Assembly: GCA_029204225.1 (NCBI GenBank)
Contig: MU833086.1
Span: 1-61,398 of the forward strand
DNA length: 61,398 nucleotides
Reading direction: 5' to 3'
Source of the DNA: Diphasiastrum complanatum
Lineage: Eukaryota > Streptophyta > Lycopodiopsida > Lycopodiales > Lycopodiaceae
Under the pieces are notes generated by a model. It saw only the letters and a list, made by a program, of their open reading frames with translations. It searched no databases and had not been told where the DNA came from. Position 1 is the stretch's first letter. Each line of letters starts with the position of its first letter. This document shows, piece after piece, positions 12,343 to 24,800 of the stretch. A program made the translations under genes and the position numbers.

Positions 12343-13663
12343 TCAATATCATTTAAAGTACATTGAAACTACATATATTTAAGACAATTATATTGTTGTA
12401 ATGTTGCAACATAATGAACATCACATTATTGCCTTGAACTTTTTTCAAGGTGCATTACATAATACATTGCATAAGCTATTATGGCAAGGGACTAAAACCC
12501 ATTTGTAGTCATGAAAGCACATTGCCAAAAGCTTGAGTTTTTATGTTTACCAAGCTGTGAGATATTTTGAGAATTTTCGAAGTTGAATATGAGCAATTTA
12601 TATGAATTTCATGATGATGTCATACTTGACCAACAAGCCAAATACATATTCTTTTGTTGTGAATAGAACGAATTTATGTTTGGTGAAGGGAATGACTATT
12701 TCTGTGCACACATGACCCTTGAGAATTTTATGTAGCTGATTTTTTTGGGCAAAAAAATGTCATGGGTGTGATGCTTTTAAATACAAGAAAGATTGCATTA
12801 TTCTTAACAATTTTCCTAAATAGTTAACGTATTGTTTTATCCACATAAAAGGTCGCATGGCAAGATTGGGTGTAGCAATGGCAGTGGATGTAGTACTAAA
12901 ATGGATCTAAGACTTTCCCAAGTTTAGAGGCCAAGGAAGCATCCCTTCTAGACAAAAACTACAAATTGTTTGAATGTCAAAAAGTCTTTCTTACCCTTGG
13001 AACACACGAAGTTGTCTTTGGAGTCCTCCGTCCTTGGTTTTTGTGCAAGGTAGCTTTTCTTTTAGCTAGACTCATTCTTGTCTCTTTTTATGCATTATGC
13101 TCACATCAATTCTTCTATTACTTCAAAATAGTATTGGCTCTATTTTACTAGAAGTTAAAAATGTATATTCACCTTGCAAATGTGCAGTCAACCACAATTG
13201 TCGGTTCATTTATGAAGAGTTTGATTAGTCAATAGGCCTTAATCTTGAGTTTGGGGGGGTACTTTGGCTAATCAAACTCTTCATAAATGATCTAAAAAGA
13301 TTATGGCTACCCTCTAGATGTGGGAACATGCCCCACACATGTGAGATTTCACTATGTACAAGATATTGCAAAAGTACAAACTAGATTTTGCCTATTTTTC
13401 ACATTCCTCAAAAACTAGCTTGATGAGATACTAGATCAAACAATAAAATTGAGATACTTCTAAAGTGGATCCTTTGGTATCAATATGATGTGATGTTTTG
13501 TTAAAAATTGATAGGCATAGTCATGCATTGTGAAAGAGGAAGATAGTTTATTCCGCCACGCACAAAAAGTTTTCTTTCTAGACACTCAAATTATTTTCAT
13601 TTGTTTCTTTTCAAGTTCATTCTTTTCAAGTTTGACCTATCTTCACAACACCTCTTTCCGACA
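12343..13663. other. Unassigned flank of the tRNA gene with a 23-bp perfect hairpin and a possible LTR scrap
   Basis: No coding homology. A perfect 23-bp inverted repeat lies at 13206-13290 (listed separately). Sequence at 13320-13420 (CACACATGTGAGATTTCACTATG and onward) resembles part of the LTR at 18.46-18.56 kb and may be a diverged LTR fragment. That similarity is partial. Confidence 0.4.
13206..13290. repeat. Perfect 23-bp inverted repeat with 39-nt loop
   Basis: TCATTTATGAAGAGTTTGAT.. at 13206-13228 is the exact reverse complement of 13268-13290. A run of seven or eight G residues lies in the loop. It could be a small foldback element or a hairpin RNA; nothing decides between them. Confidence 0.9.
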
Positions 13664-15584
13664 TGTTATGCCTCCAATGGGCTTACATGGCAATCTATTA
13701 CATAAATAAGTTTCACAAATAATAGCCTCTCCCCAAAAAGACTTAGGTAGAGATGAATCTAGCCTTAAAGCCTTTGCACACTCACAAAGAGTTCTATTCA
13801 TTCTCTCGGCTATACCATTTTGTTGAGGACTATAAGTACATGTAAGCTCTCTTTTAATACCATTGGATTTACAAAACTCTATCATCCTAGTGGAGATATA
13901 CTCTCCACCATCATCACTCCTCAATACTTTTACTTTAGCATCAAGTTGATTCTCAACTAGAGTTTTGAACTTTACAAAAGACTCAAACACTTTACTCTTG
14001 AAATCCAAAAGTTCAGTCCAAGTGTATCTAGAGTAATCATCAATAAAAGATACATACATTAATACACCTCCATTAGATTCTTGAGAAAAAGAGTGCACAT
14101 CACTATGAATGAGATCTAATGCTTTAGTAGATCTAGTGGAAGAGTTAACAAAAGGTAGCTTGTGTGCCTTTGAAAGGCTACAAGCTTCACAACTTTTTTC
14201 ACACTTTGAGAGTGTCTTTGGAAGGCTGAGAGCAAGATCCTTGGTGCATAGCATTTCCATTGATTTGAAGTTGGGATGGCCCAACCTCTTATGTCAAAGC
14301 TCCACCATCTAGCTTGAAAAGCCTTCCTTGCTTGAATCCTTTAACAATGCAAGTATCGTTCATCATTATGGAGCAAACACCTTGCTTAAAATGGACATCT
14401 AAACCATCATCCCCATCAATTGTCCTACACTTAGCAAATTCTTAGTGAGTGTAAGAACATAGAGTACATTTGGTAGATCTACTCTTTTTGAGGATCCAAG
14501 CTTAAGGGATAGTTCCCACTCTATCTATTCTACATTCTTGATCACTTGCTGTTAGATTAGACTTTTTACAACCTACAAAAGGTACAAGAGTTGAGAAAAA
14601 ATTCTTTTGGAATGTCATGTGGGAGCTAGCCCCACTATGAATCCACCATGTGTCATTGGAGTAGCTCTTGGATGTTGATGTAGATGCCATCAAGGATGAA
14701 TCCACTTCATCCTCATCTTCCTCAAGAGTGAGAATGCCTTGCTTGCTCTCTCCTTGTGCATTCTTCTTCTTGTAGCACTCGGATGAAAAGTGCCCCTTCT
14801 TTCTAGAAAAGAAGCACTTGAGTTTGGCCTTGTTCTTCTTTGCACCTTTAGAGCATGATGCTTGACCATCACTCTTGGTCTCCTTGTGTTGGACCTTCTT
14901 CTTGGACTTTGCATTGCCTTTGCTTGAGAAGTTGGCCTTCTCATCTCCATCATGGATCTTCAAGGAACCAATCCTTTGCTTGACATGAAGGATTCTACTC
15001 TCCTCGGCCACAAACACACTATGGAGCTTGTCAATAGAAGGTAGAGAATCTTGAATTGCAAAGCTTTGAACTAGATTGGAGAACTCATCTCCAAGACCAT
15101 TTAAGATGATTTGCACAAGCTCAACATTTTGGATACTCTCACTTATGATGGAAAGCTCTTTATTGAGAGATTTTATTCTCAAGACATATTCTTGAGCACT
15201 CTCATCACTACCTCTAATGCTTTGAAGAACTCTATTTCTTAGCATAAGCACTCTAGAGGTATTTTTGGATTCATAAATCCCCTTTAAGAAGTTCCAAGCC
15301 TCCTTTGTCAAGGTACATGAAGCAACTTCCTTAAGAAGTTCATTTCTAACATTCATTTTTAGGCAATGTAATGCTAGTCTAGCTCTCTTCTTGTACTTCA
15401 CTTGCCCTTGTCCTCCTTGAGGCTCTTCCTCTTCTCCAAGGACAAGATCATACAAGTCTTGGAGCACTAGAAGTGACTCCATTCTTACTTTCCAAGTTGA
15501 ATAATTACTAGTTTTTAGCCTCTCACTAGCCTCAAGAAGATAGGCTCCAATTGAACCCATTCTGACTAGTAACAAGTACAACAA
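13664..15584 (-). pseudogene. Ty1/copia 5' half: gag, protease, pre-integrase and integrase core
   Basis: On the minus strand gag begins near 15575 (MGSIGAYLLEASERLKTSNY) and runs about 250 residues to a zinc knuckle CFFSRKKGHFSSEC, whose second Cys is Ser. The protease box reads WWIHSGASSHMT, so the catalytic Asp of DSGA is His. After a stop at 14502 the frame shifts through VDLPNVLYVLTLTKNLLSVG into pre-integrase and integrase: CEACSLSKAHK, then HSDVHSF, LRSDDGGEY and GIAERMNRT, the intact DDE triad. Homology ends at an ATGTTATG (13663-13670) inside the codons for GGIT, which relatives continue as GGITPYEALFGKKP. The missing continuation starts at the same 8 bp in the 18.6-20.5 kb fragment. 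The lost catalytic Asp and broken frame show it is dead. Confidence 0.92.
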
Positions 15585-15961
15585 ATGTACTATTCAAAGG
15601 CTCTACCTTCTCTCTTTATCAGAATTTAGCCACAAAGCTACTCTTTTGAATCTCACAAAACTCAAGAAGCAAGATCTATAATGATCTTAAACTCAAAAAG
15701 ACTTGGGAAATTGAATTCTACACAATATATTCAATTTAGAAGCTTGGATTTGACTCTTGGAAGTGCCAATGCCTTCCTATGGTGTTTAGAATGGATTTTA
15801 GCTTCACTCTTGAACTAAAAACATAAGCCTCAAAACTCACTCAATGATTTGGAGGTCTAACAAACATCTAACACCATTCCACATCAAATATATTTTGGCC
15901 CGAATCACAAAATCACTTTTTAGAGTCATTTCACAAGCTTGTACTTTGTGTACACTTTCAT
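15585..15961. other. 377-bp leader region between two divergent copia gag genes
   Basis: It separates the minus-strand gag (start about 15575) from the plus-strand gag (start about 15973). It should hold one or both 5' leaders. I find no exact TGGTATCAGAGC primer site or TG..CA LTR boundary here, so the 5' LTRs appear lost or unrecognisable. Confidence 0.5.
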
Positions 15962-17710
15962 TTGTCTGATCATGGCATCGATGGGGGGTACCTATTGGAG
16001 GCAAGTGAAAGGTTGAATTCCTCCAACTATTCTATTTGGAAGGTTAGGATGGAATCTATTTTGGTGCTTCGAGACATTATGGATATTGTGCTTGGAAATG
16101 AGGAGGAGCCTCAAGTGCCTCAAGACCCTACATATCATCAAGATGAATGTATCCAATGGAGTGTTGAGGGAGATTGGCTCTTAGCCAAGGAGGCTTGGGA
16201 CTCACTACAATTCATTTATGAGGCAATGAACACATCTAGGTTGCTCACACTAACGAACAAAATCTTTCAAAGCTTCCAAAAGCATGAGAGAGTGCTTCAA
16301 ATTATGTTTTGAGAGTGAAAGATCTTCATAGAGAGCTTGCTTTCATAGGAGGCCATCTCAACCCAAGAGAGTTAGTTAGAGTGATCCTAAATGGATTGAA
16401 GGATGAATTTGACAACCTTGTTCAATCTTATGCAACTAAGGAGGAGCTTCCACGCTTGGAGTCACTACAAGGAGTTCTCATTTCCAAGGAGTGTAGGAAA
16501 GAGAACAAGCTATTGAGGATCAATCAACTTTCCTTGAAGGATGGTGGAGAGGAGAAGTTTTCTTCTCAAAGGACAAGCCAAGAGGAAGGGGCCAAGAGCA
16601 ACATCAACATTTTAAGAAGGACAAATCAAAGCAAGAGAGTGATGAGGATTCCTCACAATCATCAACAAGTTGCAAATTCAACAAAAAGTGCTTCTTTTGT
16701 GGTAAGAAGGGACATTTTGCTTCTAATTGTTTCAAGAAGAAAAAGTTCTTCAAGCAAGTTAACCTTACGAGTGAAGGTGAGGTAGAAGAGAGTTATGAGA
16801 AAGGATTTTTGATGATGTCAATGTACTCTTCTTCTAGTTTTGAAGATGGAAATGCATGGTGGATAGATAGTGGATCTAGTTCTCATATCACTAGTTCAAG
16901 GAAATCTTTCACTCACCTTGCACCTTACAATGGAACTAGAAAGTTAATGTTTTTCCTATTGATGGTAAAAACAAGATAGAAAGAATTGGTAGTGTACCAA
17001 TTTGTGTTGGAACCACTATGATTCTTAATGATGTACTTTTTGTGCCTAATCTCACCATGAATCTCATTAGTGTTGGTAAAATGCTTGATGATGGTTTCCA
17101 AGTTGACTTTGAAAAAGATGGTTTCTTGATTAAGAGGGATGGTGAAATGGTATCAGGAGGGACTAGATGTTGAAATATTTTCAAGTTGGAAGATAATCCT
17201 TGTGGAAATGTGGCCGAGAGGAGCTTAGATCATCTCAAGGAGGAGAAGACAATTGGATTTCCTCAATCTATGTTCCATGGTATGGCTCATGAAGATGGCG
17301 CTTTGGCAAAAGAGCTTGGGAGTTATTGCCAAGGTGTTCTACTTCTCACCAATTCTTTCATCTTGTTCATTTGGATTATCTTGGTTCATCAAGTAGAAGC
17401 AAAGATGGTGCTTTCACATGTGTTTCTTTCATTGAAGACTTCAATTGGATGTATCTCTTATCAATGGTGCTTGATAGGAAGATTGCAATAGTTGATACTT
17501 TGGGGATCTTTAGATCCATATGCTTTCTCAATATTCCTTTGCATGTAAGAAGTAAGGAGGATTTCATCTCAATCAAGAGGATGATGGTAGAATCCACATA
17601 TCTACCAAAAATCCGAGTGCATGATGGAGAGTTTCCAAGGCTTGAGGAGTCATCCCAACTCATGGTGCCAAAGAGATTTTCAAGAGGCAAGGCCGAGTCT
17701 ATGTGAATCA
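15962..17710 (+). pseudogene. Ty1/copia gag-protease-integrase relic, related to the divergent minus-strand copy
   Basis: The natural start is probably ATG at 15973 (MASMGG..), with a one-base change in the G run at 15982-15987 shifting into YLLEASERLNSSNYSIWKVRM. Gag lacks a central block compared with its neighbour (EEEPQVPQ joins early to LLAKEAWDSL). It continues after 16309 as LVRVILNGLKDEFDNLVQS, then an intact CCHC knuckle CFFCGKKGHFASNC near 16700, then the protease box WWIDSGSSSHIT near 16860 with catalytic Asp present. VLFVPNLTMNLISVGKML follows, then integrase scraps (HLVHLDYLGSSSRSKDGAF, CVSFIEDFNWMYLL) to about 17500. Many frameshifts interrupt it. RT is not recognisable. The last 200 bp are assigned weakly. 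Confidence 0.85.
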
Positions 17711-18300
17711 CAATTCATGGGAAAGAGGGGCAATTTTCAGGTGGTATCTAATCCAACACATCCACTCTTGCTTCTCTCCTATCATTTGATGTACCATCTT
17801 GCTTTTATAAGATTTCTACATCTCAAAATTCAAGTGAGGCAATGCTAGTTTTGTATCATGCCTCTTGCAAGGAATTTTTTCATGTTATTAATGGCTTAGA
17901 TCTGGTTCTGAATCATTTAGAAATCAAGTGGTTGTGTCATCAAATGTATGCTCTTGGATCTTGTAAGAGCAAGAATGAGATAGTCATTCATAGTGTGAAA
18001 ACTCATATTTTTTTCATTTTGTGAGGCAATTTGTAAACTTCTCATGAGATTAAGTGAATCATCCACAAAGGACACTTACATACTTGAGCAAGTATGTAGC
18101 CTCAATAAGATCAAGATAGCATTTGATTTCAAGATTAGATCTATCATGCAAAAAGTTCATAGTTTGTGGACTAGTGAAGCTAGAATGCAAAATCTTGATA
18201 ATCCACACTTTTGCCTATTTTGTGATTTTGATATGAATCAAGTACATAATCATGATAATCTCTCTCTAAGCTGCATCAAGCAGGTGTGGGACATCTCATA
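17711..18300. other. Unassigned sequence downstream of the plus-strand copia relic
   Basis: This may be further decayed pol or untranslated sequence of the 15.96 kb relic. I recognise no RT or RNase H motif on the plus strand, and the short open frames are not informative. Confidence 0.35.
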
Positions 18301-18563
18301 GTACTCATCCATATCCACTTTGGATAAGATCTATCTAATTTGCCAAATCATCCATTGGTGGTTTGTGTTGACCTTCTAGATTTCTACAATCTAGGATCTA
18401 ACTCCTATAATTTAGGAGATTCCATACTTGACTAAAACTAAATAAAATGGATCTAAATATTACAAGTGTTATTTCACATGTGTGGACAGGTCCTCGCACA
18501 TGTGAATTCACATAGATGTCAAACAAATTGCCTAAATTATTCAAAAATTGCTAAAATCTAACA
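18301..18563 (-). repeat. 3' LTR region of a minus-strand copia relic (outer end approximate)
   Basis: On the minus strand the RNase H stop at 18571 is followed by the purine tract AAATTGAGGAGGAG, then TGTTAGATTTTAGCAATT starting at 18563. The LTR contains the near-palindrome CACATGTG..CACATGTG (about 18468-18500). The distal end is not fixed. Confidence 0.6.
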
Positions 18564-20472
18564 CTCCTCCTCAATTTTTACATGATACATCTATGGTACA
18601 TCTATCTACAGCTCCTAAAGCTAATCTTAACTTGATAAATGAAGCCTTTGGCAAGGCTTTAGTGAGTAGATCAACAAGGCAATCTGAAGAAGATACATGA
18701 TGTAGCTTGATCTCCTTTGCTTGAACCTTTTCTCTCACAAAGTGGTGAACAATCTCTATGTGCTTGCTCCTTGCATGGAATGTGGGATTGGTTGCTAATT
18801 CTTGGCTTGATTGGATTTCACAATAGATAATTGTCTGCTCCTTGGCCTCCATAACCTGCAACTCCACCAAAAGCCTCTTCAACCATAAGATCTCCTTGGT
18901 TGTTGATGTTAATGCCTTGTATTCCGACTCGATTGAAGATAGAGAAATTGTGTCTTGCTTTTTGGAAAGCCAAGACACTATGCCATTGCAAAGAAAGGTA
19001 ACAAAAGCACTTGTGGACTCCTATCCACTTTATCACCTGCAAAATTAGCATTCGAATATGCCCTCAAAGCAAGATTAGATCCACCATACAAAATGCCAAA
19101 GTTCTTGGTGGCCGAGATGTACCTCAACACCCTTTTTGCATTTTTTAAATGACAAACCAATGGATTTTGCATAGATTGGCTTAGTTTACCTACACTATAA
19201 CTTAGATCAGGCTACTTATAGTAAGATAGATTAGGGAGCCTACAAGTCTTCTATATAGTGTGATGTCCTCAAAGGATGATTAATCTCCTTTACAATCTTT
19301 CGTTTCAAACTTTTCTAAGATAGAAGCATATTTGGATTAACAAATAAAACTCAAATCTTTGCCTCTTGATACTTCTATTCCTAGTATGAAATGAAGATTA
19401 CCAAGATCCACCATCTTAAACTCTTTAGACAATGCTACTTTCACTTCTTGTATACCATCATGATCATTTCCACTAAGGATAATGTCATCTACATACAAAA
19501 AGAGAATGATGACTTTACCATCATTAAATCTTAAGTACAAAGAAGGATCATAAGCATTTAAGCTTAAGCCCATAAAGGCTTCTTAGCAACAAACACTCTT
19601 TTTCATCTTGATCTTCTTTGATGAAGCCCTCAGGTTGCCTCATGAATATCTCCTCTTCCAAATAGCCATTGAGAAATGCATTAGTCACATCAAGTTGAAA
19701 TAGAGGCCAATTGAAAGTAGTTACAAGAGAAATGATCAACCTTATGGAAACTAGTTTAGAAACAGGAGCAAAAGTTCCATCAAAGTCTACAAGAACCCCT
19801 TTGCCACTAGCCTTGCCTTGTATTTGTTGATGCTCCCATTTTGGTTGTACTTCAATATATAGATTTATTTGCACTCAAGTGGTTTTCTTCCATGAGGAAG
19901 ATCCACAAGCTTCCATGTATGATTCTCCATAAGAGCATCATACTCCTTTTGCATGGCATCCCTCCATTCTTGTGACTCCATAGCCTCTTCAAAGCAACTC
20001 GGATCATCAAGCATAGACGTTATAAAAGTGTAAGAGGTAAGTGAATGAAGATCTTCCCTTTGTTTACCTTTGTCAACTTAGGTGGGCCTTGATGGCTCGG
20101 CCTTCCTTCTTGTAGACCTTCTTGGAGTTCTCCGGTCTTGAGGTGGATCCTCAAGATCTTGATCACATGTAGGCTCCTCCTCAAATCTTGCAAGATCCTT
20201 GACATAAGATGGATTAGAAGCACTTTCGTTCAACTTGTAGTAGTTACCTTCATCAAATGTAATATCTCTACTCACTAAAATCTTTTTAGTGATAGGATTA
20301 TAGATTCTATATCCTTTGCTATTTTCAGCATAACCAACAAAAATTCCTTTTATGGATGTAGGATCATCCTTCTTTCTTGTATCTAATGCTTGAAAAACAT
20401 AGCAAGTAGATCCAAAGATTCTAAGATCTTTGAGATTTGGCTTCTTACCAAATAGAGCCTCATAGGATGTTA
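18564..20472 (-). pseudogene. Ty1/copia 3' half: integrase C-terminus, reverse transcriptase, RNase H
   Basis: From 20467 downward the minus strand reads SYEALFGKKPNLKDLRIFGS, then VGYAENSKGYRIYNP and ISRDITFDEG-type linker. A basic linker follows (RRTPRRSTRRKAEP), then RT (FAPVSKLVSIRLIISLV, LDVTNAFLNGYLEEEIFM, RSLYGLK, LYVDDIILSGND, DLGNLHFILGIEVSRG), RNase H (AYSNANFAGD, SLSSIESEYKAL) and the ending HARSKHIEIVHHFVRE..LLTKALPK. Frameshifts fall near 19560, 19330 and 18980, and a start-like gap near 19880-20020. YVDD is intact. RNase H has Asn in place of its first Asp (SNANF) and Glu at a later position (YCEIQ). It begins exactly where the 13.66-15.58 kb half ends, so the two are probably parts of one element family member. 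Confidence 0.92.
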
Positions 20473-21355
20473 TGTTGGATTATTCTCCTTCTTACTGCTC
20501 AAATAATCAGTTATAATCTTCATCCGTTGTTTATCCAGTTCTACGGATTTTCCTGTGTCTATACACAGTCTGCAGAATTACACAGCGTGTTACCACAGTG
20601 TCACATTTTTTGCATGTCAAGAATCTTGTGGAAAATGCAGTCTCCTTTTTTCGCATTTTTCGCCTATTAGGATTTGCGAGCAAATATGTAGTCGCATTTT
20701 TCGCCTTCTCCAAAGTGTCTCAAATGTTAAGAAAATGACTCTGTCAGTTTTTAAGACACTGTCAGATTTTTTGCAAAATCTTGACACTGTCATTTTTGCG
20801 ACAGTATCGTTTGTGGCTGTTTTAGTTCATTTCTACAGAAGTGACAGTTTGGTTCATTTATGTAGACAGACGCTTTACGGCCAATTTCCACTGCTTATCA
20901 ACAATCAATGACAAGGAACCGGATGGATGCCAATAGAGATCAACCAACTGGCAATTGCAATTGACGACATAATTTCTTAGTATAAATAGTTGTTCATATT
21001 CATATAGTTTTAAGATTATCAGAAGCATTTGAATAGTTAGCTCTCTCTCTCTCAAGCCTGCAAGCTTGAACACTCCTGAGCATTTTAGCGCACTTCTTAG
21101 AGTTGTTTAGAGATTGCTATTGCGCTACTGCTTATTAGCATTGTGCATAATTCAGACTTTCTTTTAGCCGCTCAAAAATTGCTTAGGCTATACAGTTTCG
21201 ATCCGCAACTTATTGTACTCATTTACTTATGCTACGTTTTCATACTGAATCAATACTATCCTTTATTGTGTTCAGCTTCGTCTCAAAATGTATACGTTTC
21301 TGTATTTTCTTTGCGACTAATTATTTGTCTTGTGATTCGTGAATGATTCGCAACA
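20473..21355 (+). repeat. ~883-bp LTR (solo or truncated element) abutting the copia 3' half
   Basis: It starts TGTTGGATTATTC and ends GAATGATTCGCAACA, so it has TG..CA ends with an extended inverted match. A TATA box (TATAAATA, about 20981) lies two-thirds along, as expected for an LTR promoter, with CT-rich sequence downstream. No initiator-Met primer site follows the end, so it may be a solo LTR or use another primer. The five bases before it (TGTTA, 20468-20472) are not repeated after it (AATTA). It shares an ACAGTCTRCAGAAWTACAC-like block with the LTR at 59.7-60.95 kb, suggesting a distant family link. Confidence 0.65.
20978..20990 (+). promoter_or_regulatory. TATA box of the 883-bp LTR
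   Basis: AGTATAAATAG at the U3/R position of the LTR. It is the only good TATA in this unit. Confidence 0.5.
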
Positions 21356-21432
21356 AATTACTTGTTTGATAAATTCAATGCTTTATTGTTTGGCTAAGTA
21401 ATCACTATAGTACTGATGATTTCAAAGTTAGT

Positions 21433-21871
21433 TACTATAAGATCAAACATGATTTCTATCACCACAAGAATCTCACTACATGTTCAACCTAGATCTAGCC
21501 CCCAAGCCATGCCATGTGAAAGCAAGAGAAGAAGAGAGAAACTGGTGACCTAAACCCAAGTTGTCGACGAGAGAATCTCTACCTCATTATATAGAGAGTA
21601 GATTCTTGTGCATGAACCCATGCAATCCCCATGCAAGTCAACTATAAATAGGTCACATCTCTTCATGCAGTCCTCCTTCCTATATCCATCACACGTACAT
21701 GCACTACTCCATATGTTTCAATTAGAGTGTCTGGGTACTCTCAAGGTTATTAGTCACAAACAGGCCTTGACATGGAATTAAATCTTGGCGTGACTAATAA
21801 TCTCAAATACCGGAGGGCCGGTCTACCATATTAGGACTATTCCATGTCCTTAGCTGAATATGGTCGTAACA
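21433..21871 (-). repeat. 3' LTR of non-coding LTR element copy B
   Basis: On the minus strand it begins TGTTACGACCATATTC at 21871, directly after the purine tract AAGGGAAGAAGAA (21872-21884), and ends near CTTATAGT at 21433. Its whole length aligns with 48707-49186 (copy C 5' LTR), including blocks CAAGCCATGCCATGTGAA and CTCATTATATAGAGA. The GAGGACAGAACTTGTTT..AAGGGAAGAAG lead-in is the style of Ty3/gypsy 3' ends, but no gypsy protein was found. Confidence 0.8.
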
Positions 21872-24800
21872 TTCTTCTTCCCTTAAACAAGTTCTGTCCT
21901 CAGAATGAGAAAAAAAATGAAATTATTCCTTAAGCTTTCAACTTTTAACCATGAAATATTATCTTTAGTCTGATCTTTCCATCTAAATAAGTACTCAGAG
22001 ATGCAACAATTCTTCAATTGCTTGTCTCTACACAGGAGTACTAACTCAAAACGGGTTGATCTTCTCCAAATAAAAGCTCATCACCTTCATGTAATCCCAA
22101 TTACATGAACCACTGGGTACATTAACTCTTTATTTCTGAGATCAAGTCCAAAGCTAAAAAAAAATCATTTTTTTAATAGTCTAAATCCTATCCACAATTT
22201 CTTGTAGATAATCGTGCTTTTTGGTACAAACATTCTTAGAATATCCAAATATTCTAAAATACCACAATTTAATAAACTAAAATCTCTAGGAGATCCATTA
22301 ACTCTCAGACAATTATAACTCAATCCAGAGAGTACTGCATTTACTCTAATGAGTTAATAGCCCCATTTCTAGCATCTCATGCAAGAAATCAGCAATCCAT
22401 CTGAATCTCAATAGATTTAACTATCTTCTATAAATCTGGAGATATAGATTGAACTTGTACACAAACACATATAGACTACAATCTGTAGCAGATTACCATC
22501 CACTAAGGTAAGCAAAACCCTCGATAAGCAAAAACAATTTACATTACGAGAAATGTCTGTGAGATACATAGATCTCAATAAAACACTGGAATAAAGAGAT
22601 TTACACTTCCAAAGTGCTAATCGAAAATCTCAACTCAATTAGAACTAGGAATTACTCAACATACCTAAAAATCAACATATTTTCTGATTATTCTCTAACC
22701 ATTTATGATCCGTAATCACAAATAGTTAGATTCTTATGATGATTCGTGCAATCATGATTTTCAGGAATCTCAAAGCATACTTAATTCCTAAAGGATAATG
22801 GAGTTTATGTTTAATACACAACTCAAGAAATATATAAGAATCATTCTAAAACCTTTTTTATTAGAAAAATACTAGATTTTAAGAATATTCATCAAACTGG
22901 ATTCTTTGACCAAAATGTGAACTATCAAATTTCAACAAGTAGTTAAAGATTGAAAGCATAACAAAAAGATATCAATAATCGTCTTCATCCACTAAAGAGC
23001 TTTAGATTACAATCTAGAATTAAATCTAGATATCCAAAGGTATGCTGAATTTCCCAAAAATTCAGTTGTCATTCTTGGAACCATTATGATTCGTTATCCA
23101 ATTGAGCGCTCTAGGATACAATCACTAATGAATTGAGTTTATTTAAAAATACACACCCAAGAAATCTGTATATCCTATGCATACAATTTTAACTGATGAA
23201 TCCTGATGACTCACAAATCATGCGTCTTACAACCAATATAATTCAAAACAATCAATCTCTGGTGAACCCTCTTCACACTGATCGTTTTACCAATTAACTT
23301 TCATAGGAGTAATCCAACTACTCAAGTTAATTGCCAATGATTTAGAAATCTCAAATGTCTAGGTGCATATCTTAATTATACTAGTATACCACCACATTTA
23401 GATCCATATCCAAATCATTCTTAAGTTAACCAATAAATCTTCCACAAAAATATCCGTTAACTCTACAAGTATTTGTTCAACACAATACTTGATCATATGT
23501 CTATGTTCACCAACTAGGTTAAGTGTACCAAATAACCCTAGCAACCAAAAATACATAGTAGATCCATACAAGATTAATCGTGCACATATGAGAATAATCT
23601 CACTATGACCCAGTACATAAACACATTCTTACCTGGCAGATTCCTCCAGAATCCACATATGTTACTCTCATATCTCACTGAGAATCTTGTAACTCAGCTA
23701 CAAAAGAATTCTATTTCTCATGAGTAAACAACATATATGGGAAATCTATGAGACTGGGAACACATCCTCTCTCACGAGTTTTCCAATCCATTTACAACTT
23801 AGCACCAAAATTTCACTCAATCAACCCCTACCTGATCCTAGTACTCCAACCAAGATTAGGTTGATACAATACAAACATTCCACGATCAAATTCACTTCTA
23901 TCCCTTACAAACCTAGGATTAGAGACTTCTGATCTACTCAGTACTACTTATGATAATTTCCAATTTCAATCCATCTCTAGTTCTAGATTGTTCCACACAA
24001 TCCCTAGAGAATTCCTCTCAACTTTGTGTAACTGATACGTCCTTACAATAGAATCTTACTCAGCACTTCACCCCTCCTTTTAAAATAAATTTTCAATTTC
24101 TTATAAAAGTTTGCTAAAGAAATGACAAATGAAAAGACCAGAATCGAGAAAAGTCAATAATAAGTGCCTTCCAAACAGAATTCACTCTATTATACACATG
24201 ACTTCTCTTCTAGATATTCTCAACACGAGCGACTGTAACTATCATATCTATTTGAGATCTATTTTGCATAAGAGACAGTTTGGGACTAAGAAATTGAAAT
24301 ACCGACAACCTAGAGCATTCCAAATCCAAGCCTTATCCAAGTAGTAATTCACATAATTATAAACAGTCCTTCAGAAAATAATTTCCATGTTGGAAGGATC
24401 ATATGAATTTTATATGATGCTCAAATTTGAGAAATTTAAAAGAAGGAAGGGTTCTTTAAAAGGTGAGGAATAGTTTTAAGGGCTCTTTGATTTTGTAAAT
24501 TATGAGATACCATTAATGGGTCTAGGCTAAATCTCAAAATTTTCCAAAATACCCTTCAATTAACCAATGATCTAATTTTTTCCATGTCGGAATAGTTACT
24601 CAAACTTACCATTGGTAGTCAGATCTTTACAATCCTAGACTTCCCTTTATGAAATTTACTGATGTCCCATACCACCAGCCCTTCCTTCCAGACAATCCTT
24701 AACCGCCATATCTGATACTCTAGAGATCCGAAGAATCAATCTAGAATTCCTATACCAAGTATATGCACATACAATTATAACCAAACACTGGAGAATCCAT

